Of a stretch of 64,000 nt of DNA, positions 1-12,500 are shown in pieces (the stretch's first letter is position 1; each line of letters starts with the position of its first letter). Origin of the DNA: Pinus tabuliformis. Its lineage: Eukaryota; Streptophyta; Pinopsida; Pinales; Pinaceae. Location of the stretch: assembly GCA_031772625.1 (NCBI GenBank), contig CM062813.1, positions 764,708,720-764,772,719 on the forward strand, in the 5' to 3' direction. A program made the position numbers and the translations under genes. The notes under the pieces are model-generated. The model was not told the origin of the DNA, searched no databases, and was given only the letters and a program-made list of their open reading frames with translations.

Positions 1-873
1 GTCAAATATACCTTATATTATGATGGTATATCGTGAAACAAGTTGTTATATTGTGGGGGTTTTCCTAAGACCGAAAATTACTAGGGCTTATATTGTCTTG
101 TGGTTCATTGCACTGATAGTAGCACAAAGTTTAGTTAATGTGTTGGGAATAATTATGTGGTTAATTTGTGCATTGACTACTAGGTTTCTAGGATATGAAT
201 ATTCAACAACAATGACTCCCCCCATCATAAGATCTGAAATTTTTCCCATAACATGTATGGTTTGAGGGTATTTCCTTCTTCTATCAAGTCAACTTCCACA
301 TAATTCCATTACAATCAAGTAAATAGGAACATATTTAATTGCTTGAAACAACTATATGTCAACACACACATTCTTAAGTTCACCTAAGAAATCAAATTTA
401 CGATGGGTAACATGTTTCTCCAGGTCCAATATCTTAGGGTAAGGAGGAACCTATGGTTCTAGGTGAATTTGATTTGTTCCTGAGGTTTTGGGAGATTGAA
501 CTTGTTTAGATTCTTAATTTGGAACTTCCTCATTAAATTATTCAATTTTCACACAAGGAGTTCCTTTATTCAAAATATTCCCTCATCTAAGGTGTATATC
601 ATGACAATCGAGGGAAGAGATGGAATAAGTGGGGTAGGTAGAAATATTATTATCTTGGATTGAGTTTCCTTAGCATTATTTGGATTATTCATGGGTTGTG
701 CAAGAATTTGAGGTTGAGGAGGACTTGATGTGGGTGTTTGCATTGATGGAAAAAGAAGAAGTGGCACATGTGGTTGCAGTAAGCCATGTTGAGGTATTTT
801 GAAGGAGGGATCCCTCCACCCTCGTAGCCAAGGGTGGTTTAGTGGAGGAGCTATCTAACACCGAGTAGGAAAG
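1..873. other. Decayed non-coding DNA left of the gypsy I LTR
   Basis: I recognise no gene here. The last 90 bases, ending in a purine-rich run just before the TG of the next LTR, look like the 3' tail and polypurine tract of a gypsy element. This could mean that the LTR at 874 once served two tandem copies. The short open frames lack recognisable domains. Confidence 0.3.
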
Positions 874-1155
874 TGTTATGTCCTTATAATACTAATGTAG
901 CCCCCATATTGTTATTGTTGTGCCCCATAGAAGCCTACTATTGTTATTTTTATGCCCTTACATTATTATTTTTATGTAGGCCCTAATTAAAGTTTGACCC
1001 CTTCGACTCCTATATGTACCAAGGAGGTATTTTCATTTGAATCATCCAAGAATTGTACATTTATATGATATAAAAGGAGGTTTACCCCTCAAATAGGCTT
1101 ATTTTCAAGTCATTTATCTATAATTTCTTTTTTTTTGTGATATGGTTACATAACA
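874..1155 (+). repeat. Candidate 5' LTR of gypsy element I
   Basis: The segment begins TGTTATG after a purine-rich run and ends AACA. A sequence resembling the initiator tRNA-Met primer site follows immediately. At 282 bp it is short but within the range of chromovirus LTRs. No matching 3' LTR was found, because the element's 3' end is lost at the copia II junction near 13,007. The boundaries therefore rest on the TG...CA ends and on the primer site alone. Confidence 0.45.
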
Positions 1156-1157
1156 TT

Positions 1158-1169
1158 TGGTATTTGAGC
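1158..1169 (+). other. Degenerate tRNA-Met primer-binding site of gypsy I
   Basis: TGGTATTTGAGC matches 10 of 12 bases of the plant initiator tRNA-Met site TGGTATCAGAGC and lies 2 bp after the proposed LTR end, as expected for minus-strand priming. Confidence 0.5.
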
Positions 1170-2055
1170 TTTGGATCCTAAGGTTTTGCTGCTTCAAACA
1201 TGTCATATTGGAATTTTCACTATAACATTTTTTATACGAGGCTTCATAAGCTAAAATTTCAACCATGTAGAGATAAAATATTCATGAAAATCATGTAAAC
1301 ATTTCACATCTTGGTTCATATTTTTGGATATATGGTTCAAGGAAGTCAAGGTTTTTGCATACTCCAAAATTCTAGCTCAAATAGGTGTTCTGAGGAAAAT
1401 TGTCATAACTTTCTCTTTGTGCATCGAATTTGAATTTTTTTAAATGTGGCTCAAATTCCATGGATTTTAGTTTTTCATGTATCAATTTTAGGGCCAAAGG
1501 TTAAAACAGTGACATGTGGCATCCCATACAAGTTAACTCTACTGAGTTAGTCCATAATTAGGTCATCTTGGGAGAATTGGCATAACATTTTCTTGAAGAA
1601 TACAATTTCAGTATAACTTGTGGTAATAAGCGACAAAAATATACCTTAATACAAAGTCTCATACCTTGGAAGCCTAAAGTTATAGATATACAATAGTTTC
1701 AATATTGATCTCCTAGAAGAAATAAAAAAGTGTGTATTGCTTTTAAAATTTGCATAAGATTTGTTTGAAAAATCAATTTGAAGTGATTCAAAGGGAATAT
1801 TGAAGCATAGATATAATTATTTGATTCTAAAATTCTTTGAAACAAAAAATTTACGCATCCAAGAATCCAACATGAAGCTCTACTATGATGCATAGAGAAG
1901 AGGAAGAAATTCAACATGATATATCAAAATTATGAGACCAAGTGCAACAAATGTTTCTCTCACAAAGAATAACCAAAAATGAATTGGAAGCGATGATGAA
2001 TGTTAATATGGATGTTTTAAAAGGGTACATGGATGGTTTATAAAAATAAATAAAA
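1170..2055 (+). other. Gypsy I untranslated leader
   Basis: This AT-rich stretch between the primer site and the first gag-like frame has no recognisable coding. From about 1900 it gradually takes on gag-like composition, but with stops. A long leader is usual before gag in this lineage. Confidence 0.4.
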
Positions 2056-2792
2056 ATGGACATGGGAGTTTTGAATTATGGTTTAAAAGTGAACATGAAA
2101 TCAATGATGAATGTCAAGATGGAAGGGTTAAAGGAAGGTTTGACAAGGTTGTTGGAAGAAAGGCTTCCTAATGGTGACATGGTATTCCATGAAAATAAGG
2201 ATGAGGAAGAAAGGAATATGAATAATGATTTTAGGGACTCCAATAGTGGGTTGAGGACTAACCACATCACAAATATTTATATGAGGAAGTTTGATGGCAA
2301 GGATTTGCTAACATGGATACTGCAAATGGAGCAATTCTTTGATCTACACAATATGTAACACGCACAAAATGTATGCATTGCATATTTATATTTAGAAACC
2401 AATGAATTTGTATGGTATTGATGGATTTTTTCTCGTAATTTAAGCACTAGTCACTTAGATGATTTTTACAAAGGAATTGATAACACATTATGAGGACACA
2501 AAGAGTAATAACTTATTTCGCCAAATGATAAATCTATAAAAAAAGGGTTCAGTTGGGTAGCACATCGAGGACTTCCAAATATTGAATATCAAGGTAAATG
2601 ATATTCTAGAGGAGCGTCTGATTGATGTCTTCATAGGGACTTTAAAATATATCATCCAATATGAGGTTTCCCTTTCAGATCATAAGTTACTGGAGAATTC
2701 GTTTAGGGTGGAAAGAAAATTTGAAAGAAAAATTATGAAAACAAGGAGGTACACCACTCACAACTATACATATGGAAGTCTTGTTGTTCCTT
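2056..2792 (+). pseudogene. Gypsy I gag, N-terminal part, broken and interrupted by copia I
   Basis: Gag forms the particle that packages element RNA. A 100-residue frame (2056-2358) ends in the hallmark of the retrotransposon gag domain: a phenylalanine-aspartate-glycine-lysine (FDGKD) step, then a tryptophan and a Gln-Met-Glu-Gln-Phe-Phe-Asp core (residues about 78-96). Stops follow, and a second frame from 2582 continues with the helical part of the domain. Copia I then enters at 2793. The zinc knuckle and the rest continue at 9593, beyond the insertion. The protein cannot be made as one chain. Confidence 0.7.
2788..2792. repeat. Target-site duplication of copia I, left copy (TCCTT)
   Basis: The five bases before the left LTR are identical to 9593-9597 after the right LTR. 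Confidence 0.9.
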
Positions 2793-4028
2793 TGTTAAAA
2801 CTGGAAACTAGGGCCAAACTTCATGTGGGTCATATTATTCATGGTTGATAATATTTTTATTAGATTCCTCTCATCGAGAGGTGTAGGATTGATATAAAGA
2901 TCATCCGATTCCGATAAGTATTCATGGAGATATGAATTTATTTTGATTATGGAATTATTATCAAGCCGACCTACAACTCATGTAGGCTCAGAAGCCCAAC
3001 ATTCGCATCTATTCAAACACCAACGTTGTGTATAAAAAAAGGAGGACCTTTCCTCATTTGGACTCACTCATCTCATCACATCTCTCTCTCTACTACGCAG
3101 AAAAGAGTCTCTTCTCTACTGCGCTGAAAAGGGTCTCTCCCTCAAACATGTGAAGCTAGAAGCTGCTGAAACTGAAGTTGCAACTGCAGAAGTAAATATT
3201 GACCTGCGTGAACTAGAATATCTCCTCATTTGAACTACATTGTAGGTTCATCTGAACCTCCTCTGAAAGCCGCAACTTTTGGTGGTGGAATCAAGTCAAT
3301 CTGACGGATGGTTTGCAAGATATCGACTGCCCTAGTTTGAAGCCGGAAGCTGCCGAAACTGAAGCTGCAACTACAGAAGTAAAGTTTGACCTACGTGGAA
3401 TAGAAGATCTCCTCATCTGAACTACACTGTAGTTTCATCTGAACCTCATCTGAAAGCCGCAACTTTTGGTGGTGGAATCAATTCAATCCGACGGATGGTT
3501 TGCAAGATATCGACTGCCCTAGTCTGAAGCCGGAAGCTGCCGAAGCTAAAGCTGCAACTGCATAAGTAAAGTTTGACCTGTGTGGACTAGAAGATCTCCT
3601 AATCTGAACTACGTTATAGGTTCATGTGAACCTCCTCTGGATGCCGCAACTTTTGGTGGTGGAATCAATCCGATCCGATGGTTGGTTTGTGAGATATCAT
3701 CTGCCCTAGCTTGATGATGAAGTCGCTAATGCTGATGTTGCTGATCTAGGGTTTGCTACTGCTGATATAAATTAGATCTATTGTACTATTTCTCTCTGCT
3801 AAATTATTGAAGATAAAAGAATATTTGATCAAAGGGTTTCCCCACACATTGTGGGGTTTGTCCCTGGCTAGCCGCCACATCTTGTGTCTCTTGTCTTGGC
3901 TTGTTTTATGTCGATCATTTCATGTTCTATCTGCACTTTACTTTATGTACATGTGATTGCTAATATGTGGAATATAATAAGAAAAAGAAGTAAATTGTTA
4001 TAAGCATAGAACATACCATAACTTAACA
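2793..4028 (+). repeat. Left LTR of copia I
   Basis: 1236 bp, starting TGTTAAAA and ending TTAACA, directly followed by the primer site. It contains a three-unit array of about 187 bp and a CT-rich stretch near 3080. It should hold the promoter and the polyadenylation signals of the element. Confidence 0.93.
3152..3712 (+). repeat. Tandem array inside the left LTR, three units of 187 bp
   Basis: Unit starts at 3152, 3339 and 3526 share the phrase GAAGC..GAAGCTGC and a conserved AACTTTTGGTGGTGGAATCA segment. The copies are diverged but full length. Confidence 0.88.
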
Positions 4029-4040
4029 TGGTATCAGAGC
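4029..4040 (+). other. Copia I primer-binding site (initiator tRNA-Met)
   Basis: TGGTATCAGAGC is the classical plant copia primer site and directly abuts the left LTR. Confidence 0.95.
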
Positions 4041-4117
4041 TGAGGTGAAGACAAAGCCTGAGCAAGAGCAAGAGCAATCACTGAAGAGAAGATTGGTAAG
4101 GCTATCCTAAAAGAACG

Positions 4118-4978
4118 ATGGGGTCCTCAACACTCTTTCCTGCCGAAGACAAGCTCCATGAGGAAGCTGACTATCACAGATGGAAGATGTCTATTGATCT
4201 AACCCTCGAGGATCAAGGAGTGTTGGATCATGTGAAAGGCAATATTGTTGAGCCTCCATCAAATGCACCTCCTGCTGCCAAGAACAAATGGAAGAACAGA
4301 GAAATTAAAGAGAAGAAGATCATCCAGGGCTCTATCGACAAGCACTTGGTGGCCTACAACTCTGAACTAGACACCTCCAAGGAAATCTATGATAGACTGG
4401 TGAGTTTATTTAAAGTTAATGATGCAAATCAAGTTTTGTTTCTTAGAAATAAGTTGAGGGAAATCAAGAAGGGTAAAGATGAGAGTATGCAAGCATACTT
4501 CTTAAGAATCACCGAGATCAAGAACGATCTCCTATTTATTGGGGAGACTATTACTGATAGGGAAATGACACTCACAACTCTTGGAGGATTACCATCCGAA
4601 TGGTACGTGTTCAGGACTACTCTTCTAAACTATAATGTAATTCCTGGTTTCGAGGAATTAATGGTTAGATGCATTCAGGAAGAAACAAGGGTAAAAGAGT
4701 AAGAAATGCCCTTACCTAAAGGTCCTCCTGCTGCTTTTTCTTCTCATTCTAAGAAAAGAAATAATTCCGGGTTTAAATCGAAAATAAAGGTTGGACCTAA
4801 GGGTGGAAGAAAAGGACGATGTTACATTTGCGATAAAGTAGGTCACTATGCAAGGGAATGCCTTGATAGAAAGGACTCTCATCGTGACGATGATCAAAAT
4901 CCCTCTCATGGTAATCGAAGGGATGGGAAATTCAATAGCAAAGGTAAAAGGAATGTTGGAAACCAAGGAAGAGGATAA
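4118..4978 (+). pseudogene. Copia I gag, one in-frame stop
   Basis: The frame opens 77 bp after the primer site. Residues about 20-190 match the copia gag (UBN2/Retrotran_gag) pattern: a Tyr-x-x-Trp-Lys-Met segment, then helices with LFxVND, LRxKLREIKK, and a conserved LGGLPSEW motif. One TAA at 4700-4702 interrupts the frame; the same frame continues to a CCHC zinc knuckle (CYICDKVGHYAREC) near 4820-4860, which binds the element's RNA. It ends at TAA 4976-4978. Except for the stop, the layout is that of a normal gag. Confidence 0.85.
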
Positions 4979-7040
4979 CCATTCAAGAAGGTTAGAAATT
5001 CCAGGATGTATTAAATGCACCTGACCTCCGAAAGAACCTGGGGTCCATCTCAGCAATGGAAGACAAAGGCTACAAGGTAACCTTCAGCAATGGCAAGGTA
5101 CGTAAATGGAAAAATAATGTTAAAGATGCCTTTACTCCTGGGTTTCGTGTTGATTCATTATATCAGATCGATGGAAGTCCACTAGATGTCATATCTTATG
5201 ACACATCTCTTCAGTCCGAACTTTGGCATCAAAGGTTTTCCCACCTTCATTACAAAGCTCTACCTGATGTAAGACAGATGGTAACAGGGATTCCTGAATT
5301 CCAAGTAGAGAAATAAGGTGTATGTCCGGGATGTGCCGAAGGAAAACTCAAAAGGGGACCATTCCCCTCAAGTCAAAGCAAGACCTCCGATATACTACAG
5401 TTGGTTCACTCAGGCATATCTGAGGCTGGCATTAAGAGGGAGACTACTACACCACATAATCCTGAGCAGAATGGTGTGGAGGAAAGGAAGAACCGTACGA
5501 TTGTGGAAGCTGTCTCTATGGGTAGATGATGTAACAATGCGTGATGTGAAGGTACCCATGGATCCTATTTATCCACCTGAGCCTCCCTCTTCTATGAAGA
5601 GGCCTCCATGGCTAAGGGGGATACTTGATGATGCTGAAGGACATGTTGCACCCCAAGGAACCTTCCGTGAAAGTAATAAACCTAACAGGTATCAGGGATA
5701 CCTGACCACCATGAGCACGATTATACAAAATGAGCCTTCATCATTCTCAGATGCCGTCAAGAATCAAGTATGGAAGGATGCTATGACGATTATGGAGAAT
5801 GATGTCTGGGAAGTAGTTCCCAGACCCCAGGACAAGACAATTGTTACTTCAAAATGGCTTTACAAGATGAAGCTGCAACAGATGGAAGTACACAATAGTA
5901 TAAGGCTCGTTTTGTTGCTCATGGTTTCTCCTAGAAGGAAGGTATAGACTATGATGTGATATTTGCACTTGTTGCCAGATATATGACCATCCGCTTGATC
6001 ATAGCCCTTGTGGCTTCACAAGGATGGGACCTATATCAAATGGATGTCAAGACCGTGTTCTTGTACGGTTCTATCAAATAAGAGGTCTATGTGGAGCAAC
6101 CCGAAGGATTTGAGATTTATGATTGAAAATCTCATGTATGCAGGTTGAAGAAGGCTCCCTATGGGCTAAAGCAAGCACCCCGAGCATGGTATGAGAGGAT
6201 CGATAGCTACTTGATGAAGCTGGGATTCACTAGGAGTGAAGCCGATCCTAAACTTTACTTTAATGTTGAAGATGACAAGCCTTTCATACTGGTGTTGTAT
6301 GTAGATGACATCTTTCTAATAGGTGCACACCCTCTCATTCAAAAATGTAAGATGGAGTTGGCTTCTGAATTTGAAATGAAGGACCAAGCACTTGAAGTGT
6401 GGAAAAAGCCAAGGGAAATTTTCCTATCTCAAGGAAAATATGTGGTGAAGATTCTGGAAAGATTTGGTATGGTGGACTGCAAGCCTATGACTACCTCGAG
6501 GATCTTAACTTTCAGAAGTTATATGGTAGTGATGTCGGACCAGATTTGGGAAATGCCTCTGAGTCTCAAAAACTCATTCGCGTTGATGTTCTTGGTGAAC
6601 CTCTGTCTGAACATATGTTTTGCAGTTAGCATTGTGAGCTCATATTTGGTTGAGCCTCACTAGATTGGTGTCAAGAATCTTTTGAGATGTCTTCAGGACA
6701 CAATCTCTCATGGATTGAGATACACTGCTGGAAATATGAAACTGCATGATTATTCGAATGTTGATTAGGCAGGTAGTGTGGAGGATCACTGGAGCACTTT
6801 TTAGTGTTGTTTCTCTTTGGATTCTGCTTCGATATAATGAATGAGCAGGAAGCAGAAGTCGGTTGCCATAAGCACCATTGAGACCAGATACATATCTACG
6901 AGTATGATCTCGTTTGAAGCTGCCTGGTTGGGGAAGCTCTTCAGTGAGCTATTTGAACACATACCACTGTGATTCTCTATAACAACCAGAGGTGGGATTT
7001 GATTATTGAGGAATCCCGTATTTGACGATTGCTCCAGCAG
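4979..7040 (+). pseudogene. Copia I pol (integrase, reverse transcriptase, RNase H), deleted and frameshifted
   Basis: The protease active-site region is missing: coding resumes at about 5010 with the stretch that normally follows it. The pre-integrase domain (LWHQRFSHLHY, about 5222-5255) is followed by a shifted zinc-binding part and by only the two ends of the integrase core, with PHNPEQNGVEER near 5455-5490. Reverse transcriptase starts near 5730 (FSDAVKNQVWKDAM) and has stops at 5945-6130. It carries YVDD at about 6298-6309 and then loses the usual segment between the MKD and EIFLSQGKY motifs. RNase H survives as scraps such as the RKQKSVA-like stretch near 6850. Confidence 0.82.
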
Positions 7041-8352
7041 ATAGACATCATCTGGGATATGCTAAGTCGATGAGTGAGGAGGCTCCATCGCATTAAGATG
7101 ATGTATAGGTCGATACACCTTGTCAAAGTCCCGAGGAAAGATCTAATCTTCGATTTTCCCAAATGACTTGGAGTTGTCAAGAAACCCTTGTACAAGGGTC
7201 CTGCATGTTGCATACATTGAGCTCTGGGAGCTTTGAGGGCTTGCGGTTCTTACTGGAGCAACATACGACCATAGGGTGACTCGTCCTCCCCTTGTGGTGT
7301 GCACTGGAACAAGATGATTCGCTCTCTTGTGGGACAAGATGATTCGCTCTCTTGTGGAACATGATGATTCGCTCTCCTGTGTAGCAGGATGATTAGTTCT
7401 CCTGTGAGACCTGGATTGATGCGTTCTCCATGGCGATTGTAGTAGGATTGATGTGTTCTCCTGTGAGGACAGGATTGATTAGTTCTCCGGTCGAGGCATC
7501 CTACCCATGTAGTCTGGGACTCATGGGAAGTACCTCTCATCTGATCAATGAGCAGGGAAATGAAGTTAGGGACCATAGTAGTATCGATGGACGCATCGTT
7601 GTATCTACCGTACTCCCTACGCTAGGATGACCTCCATTGATCTGGGATCAATGATACTAGTCTAGGACCAGTGGTAGGAGTTGTACCATACTATGATGCT
7701 AACTTCGGGTCGGTTGAGACTGGTCTAGGACTAGTGGTACATACTCTAAGACTGACTTTGTCTCAGTGCAGTACTGGGCTGGGACCAGTGAGAGTGGTAC
7801 ATACTATGATGCTGACTTCAGGTTGGTTGAGACTAGTCTGGGGCCAATGGTACACTCTTTGAGACTGCGATACTGGTTTGGGACCAGTGGTAGGAGTGGT
7901 ACCTACTATGAAGCTGACATCGGGTCGGTTGAGACTAGTCTGGGACCAGTGGTACGCACTCTGAGACTGACTTTGAGTCAATAGAGGGTGATACTGGTCT
8001 CGGAACAGTGGAGTTGTACCATACTATGACGCTGACTTCGGGTTGGTTGAGACTGGTCTGGGACCAGTGATACATACTCTGAGACTGATTTTGAGTCAGT
8101 ATGATACATCCTCGATCTTTTCTTCTTCTTCATAATTCAGACAAAAGCAGAGCAGAATAGAACAATGCAAGAGCATAACAGAACAGAGCAGATCAACACA
8201 AATCAGTACAGGGAAGAACAAGACAAAGCAGAATAGACAGAATAAAGCAGAGTGGGGCAAGGGTCAGGCTATACAGGGCAGTGCATTTGATGAATGAATA
8301 GTAGCGACTGACAAACAAATTGCAGATGAAGTTCTCCCTAGTTGAGAGGGAG
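7041..8352 (+). repeat. Copia I 3' internal region with two minisatellites and polypurine tract
   Basis: No coding is recognised after RNase H. From about 7307 to 7495 a unit of roughly 26 bp (GATGATTCGCTCTC-like) repeats about seven times. From about 7641 to 8100 a unit built around TGGTCTGGGACCAGTGGTAC recurs about eight times at 45-60 bp spacing; its TGGTC/GACCA arms can form a small hairpin. An A-rich stretch (8130-8290) and the polypurine tract GAGAGGGAG (about 8344-8352) follow, the last priming plus-strand synthesis. Confidence 0.8.
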
Positions 8353-9592
8353 TGTTAAAATTGGAAACTAGGGCCAAACTTCATGTGGGTCATCTTATTC
8401 ATGGCTGATAATATTTTTATTAGATTCCGCTCTTCAAGAGGTGTAGGATTGATATAAATATCATCCAATTCCGATAAGTATTCATGGAGATATGAATTTA
8501 TTTTGATTATGGAATTATTATCAAGCCGACCTACAACTCATGTAGGCTCAGAAGCCCAACAGTCGCATCTATTCAAACACCAACGTTGTGTATAAATATA
8601 GGAGGACCTTTCCTCATTTGGACTCACTCATCTCATCACATCTCTCTCTCTCTCTACTATGCAGAAAAGAGTCTCTTCTCTACTGCGCTGAAAAGGGTCT
8701 CTCCCTCAAACATGTGAAGCTGGAAGCTATTGAAACTGAAGCTACAACTGTAGAAGTAAATATTGACCTGCATGGTCTAGAAGATATCATCATCTGAACT
8801 ACATTGTAGGTTCATCTGAACCTCCTCTGAAAGCCGCAACTTTTGGTGGTGGAATCAAGTCAATTCGACGAACGATTTGCAAGATATCGACTGCCCTAGT
8901 TTGAAGCTGGAAGGTGTCGAAACTGAAGCTGCAACTACAGAAGTAAAGTTTGACCTACGTGGACTAGAATATCTCCTCATTTGAACTACGTTATAGGTTC
9001 ATTTAAACCTCCTCTGAAAGCTGCAACTTTTGGTGGTGGAATCAAGTCAATCCGACAAATGGTTTGCAAGATATCGACTGCCCTAGTTTGAAGTCAGAAG
9101 CTGCCGAAGCTGATGCTGCAACTGCAGAAGTAAAGTTTGACCTGCGTGGACTAGAAGATCTCCTCATCTGAACTACGCTATAGGTTCATCTGAACCTCCT
9201 CTGGATGCTACAACTTTTGGTGGTGGAATCAAGCCGATCCGACGGTTGGTTTGTGAGATATCATCTACCCTAGTTTGATGATGAAGCCACTAACGTTGAT
9301 GCTGCTGATCTAGGGTTTGCTACTGCTGATATAAATCAGATTTATTGTACTATTTCTCTCTACTGAATTATTGAAGATAAAAGAAGATTTGATCAAAAGG
9401 TTTCCCCACACATTGTGGGGTTTGTCCCTGGCTAGCCGCCACATCTTGTGTCTCTTGTCTTGGCTTGTTTTCTGTCGATCGTTTCATGTTTTATCTGCAC
9501 TTTACTTTATGTATATGTGATTGCTAATCTGTGGAATATAATAAGAAAAAGAAGTGAATTTTTATAAGCATAGAACATACCATAACTTAACA
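8353..9592 (+). repeat. Right LTR of copia I
   Basis: 1240 bp, co-linear with 2793-4028, including the same three-unit internal array. It starts TGTTAAAA after a GAGAGGGAG polypurine tract and ends TTAACA. Confidence 0.93.
8716..9277 (+). repeat. Tandem array inside the right LTR, three units of 187 bp
   Basis: Unit starts at 8716, 8903 and 9090 correspond one-to-one with the left LTR array, so the array predates this insertion. Confidence 0.88.
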
Positions 9593-9597
9593 TCCTT
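9593..9597. repeat. Target-site duplication of copia I, right copy (TCCTT)
   Basis: Identical to 2788-2792. The gypsy I gag sequence resumes here. Confidence 0.9.
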
Positions 9598-12500
9598 TCT
9601 TCCCACAACCTACAAGGTTGACACCACAACAACTAGAGGAAAAAGGGCTTTGTTACAGTTGTGATAATAAATACACTGAAGGTAATATGTGTGTTGAGAA
9701 TAAATGTTTTTACATAGATTGTGAAGAGGAGGAGGAAAAGGAACAAGAAACATCAAAGGAAGAAGATATACACTACAGACCAACCCTAGGGTCTGAAAAA
9801 AGAAGAAATGAATCCAACCATATCTTACAATGCATTGATGGGAATTACCACTCAAATTCCCAAGATACAAGGATATATCAAGAAGAAAAAGATAATCGTG
9901 ATTGATTCAAGTAATACTCATAATTTGATTCATTGTAAGATAGTCAAGGATTTGAATTGCTTTCTATACCTAACACTAGAGTGTCAAGTGAAGGTTACAA
10001 ATGGAGGAACTATAAATTACTCAAGGAAGTGACATAATATCAATATAACCATGGGGGAGTATGTATTTAATAGTAGAATGATTTCCATTCCAATGGATGG
10101 TGCAGATGTTGTATTAAGAGTTTAATGGTTACAAAGTTTAGGGACGATAACTTTTAGTTTTCAAGAACTTTTCTAGAATTTTTTCTTGGAAGGAAAGGAA
10201 ATTGAACTAAGGGGTATCGTAGGGAAACCTGGGAATATAATTAGCTCTAATGGCATGATAAATCTTTTGAAGAAGGAACAATGGGGGGTAATTGCACAAT
10301 TATGTTCACTAGATGTTCAAACATTTAAGTCATCCATTTATCTTAATCTCAAAAGAGTCTTTGACAATCATTCCAAGTTATTTGAGACTGTCAAAGGTCT
10401 TCCACCTATTTGCAATCATGATCATGCTCTTCACTCAATTCCAAGAATTATTCCTCCAAACATTAGACCTTATAAATATACTTATGCCCAGATGAGTGAA
10501 ATTGAATGCATGGTTGCAGAAATGCTAGAGGTAGGTATAATTCGACCTAGCCAAAGTTATTTCTCTTCTTTAGTAATATTGGTCCACAAGAAGGAAGGAT
10601 CATGATGTATGTGTCATAATTATAGAGAGCTCAACAATATCACTATTAAAGATAATTTTCCCAGTCTGGTTATTGATTAATTATTAGATGAACTACATGG
10701 AGCAATTGAATTCACGAAGTTAAATCTTCGTTCAAGATATCATCAAATTAGAATGAATATAAAAGACATTTAGAAAATAACATTTATAAATTCTGAAAGT
10801 CATTATGAAATTTCAGTCATGCCTTTTGGCTTTACTAATGCACCTTTCACATTTCAAGGTTTGATGAATTCAACTTTCAAATTCTTCCTTATAAAATTTG
10901 TGTTAGTATTTTTTGATGATATATTATTCTATAGCAAGTCTTGGAGATATCATGTTCAACATGTTGACACGGTACTCAAACTATTGGAGGAGAACAATTG
11001 TATGCAAAGTCCTCCAAATGTTTCTTTGGAGTATAGGGAGTGGAATATTTTGGTTAAACTATATCCCATGAGGGTGTTAAGTAATACCCTAACAAAATTA
11101 AAGCCATAAAGGAATGGAAAATATCCACAACCTTAAGACATCTTCAAGGATTTCTCAAATTGACAGAATATTTTTGTTAAGAATTATGGGAACATAGCAA
11201 CACCTCTAACAACATTATTGAAGAAAGATGCATTTTTTTGGATTCTAGAAGTAACTAAGGCCTTTGAACATCTTAAAGAGGAAATTTGTCAAGCTCAAGT
11301 ATTAGCTACATAAGAAACCTTTATTATGGAATGTGATGCTTCAAGAAATGGCATTGGTGTTGTTTTAATGCAAGAAGGAAGACCCATTGCTTTTGAAAGT
11401 TATCCAATTAAGGGAAATTATTTATAGAAACCTATTTATGAGAAGTAAATGATGGAAATACTACATGCATTAAAGAAATGATACCCTTACCTAATGGGAA
11501 GACACTTCAAGGTAAAAACAAATCATGATAGTCTTAAATACTTCTTGGAAAAAATATTATCTTCCAAAGAGTAGAAAAAATGGGTCACAAATATGTTGGG
11601 TTATGACTTTGAAATCATCTACAAAAAAGGGAAGCAGAATGTTGTTGCAGATGCACTCTCAAGAAGGGATGAGGATGTGGAAACATGGCTCTGTATATTT
11701 TCTATTATCCAACCTGATTGGATAATTAAAGCAAGGGATGAATGAAATAATCATGAAGAGGTATGGACACTCATTCAAAAGTTGCAGGAAGATTTTGATG
11801 CATTTGATTCATTTATTTGGAAAAATGATTCACTATGGTACAAGGATTGCTTATATCTATGTAATAATACCTACTTAAATAAAAGGTTATTTTTAATTGC
11901 ACAACTCTCCTATAGGATGGCATTTAGTATTATTAAAATCTTACCACAGTGTCAAGAAGGAAATTTTATAGGATGGACTTAGATCTGATATTCAGAAGTT
12001 TGTGGTAGAATATCTGGTTTGTAACAAAATAAAGTTGAGACAATTAAGACTCCAAGTCTTTTACAAACATTAACCATTCCAAGTCAGTGTTGGGAATAGG
12101 TCTTAATGGATTTTATCATAGGTTTACCCAAGTCCAAAGGAAAGAGTGTTATCATGGAGATAGTTGATAGACTTAACAAGTATGCACACTTTTGTGCACT
12201 ATCTCATCCTTTCAAAGCCAATACGGACACTATTGCATTTATGGAAATAGTTCAAAAGTTACATGGGAACCCAAATATTATTGTAAGTGATAGAGATACC
12301 ATTTTCACTGGAATTTTTTGGACATAATTATTTTATTGTCTTGGTATTCAATTAGATCATAGCTCATCTTATCATCCTAAATTTGATGGGAAAACTGAGA
12401 TAGTGAAAAAATATTTAGAAGTATATCTTTGTTGCTTTGTATTTGATAAACAAACACAATGGATCAAGTGGTTACCCCTGGGAGAATGGTGTTATAGCAC

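Larger units (their letters stand above)
2793..9592 (+). mobile_element. Copia element I, structurally complete, coding-dead Ty1/copia retrotransposon
   Basis: It has two long LTRs (2793-4028 and 8353-9592), a perfect initiator tRNA-Met primer site at 4029, gag and pol remnants in copia order (protease region, integrase, reverse transcriptase, RNase H), a polypurine tract at about 8344-8352, and identical 5-bp target duplications TCCTT on both sides. I count 8 mismatches in the first 138 aligned bases of the two LTRs, so the insertion is not recent. Internal deletions removed the protease active site and most of the integrase core, so it could move only with help from another copy. Confidence 0.95.

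Noticed and set aside
7143..7984. Open frames on both strands of 60-108 codons in the copia I 3' region
   Set aside because: Artefacts of the minisatellites, whose units stay open in several frames.
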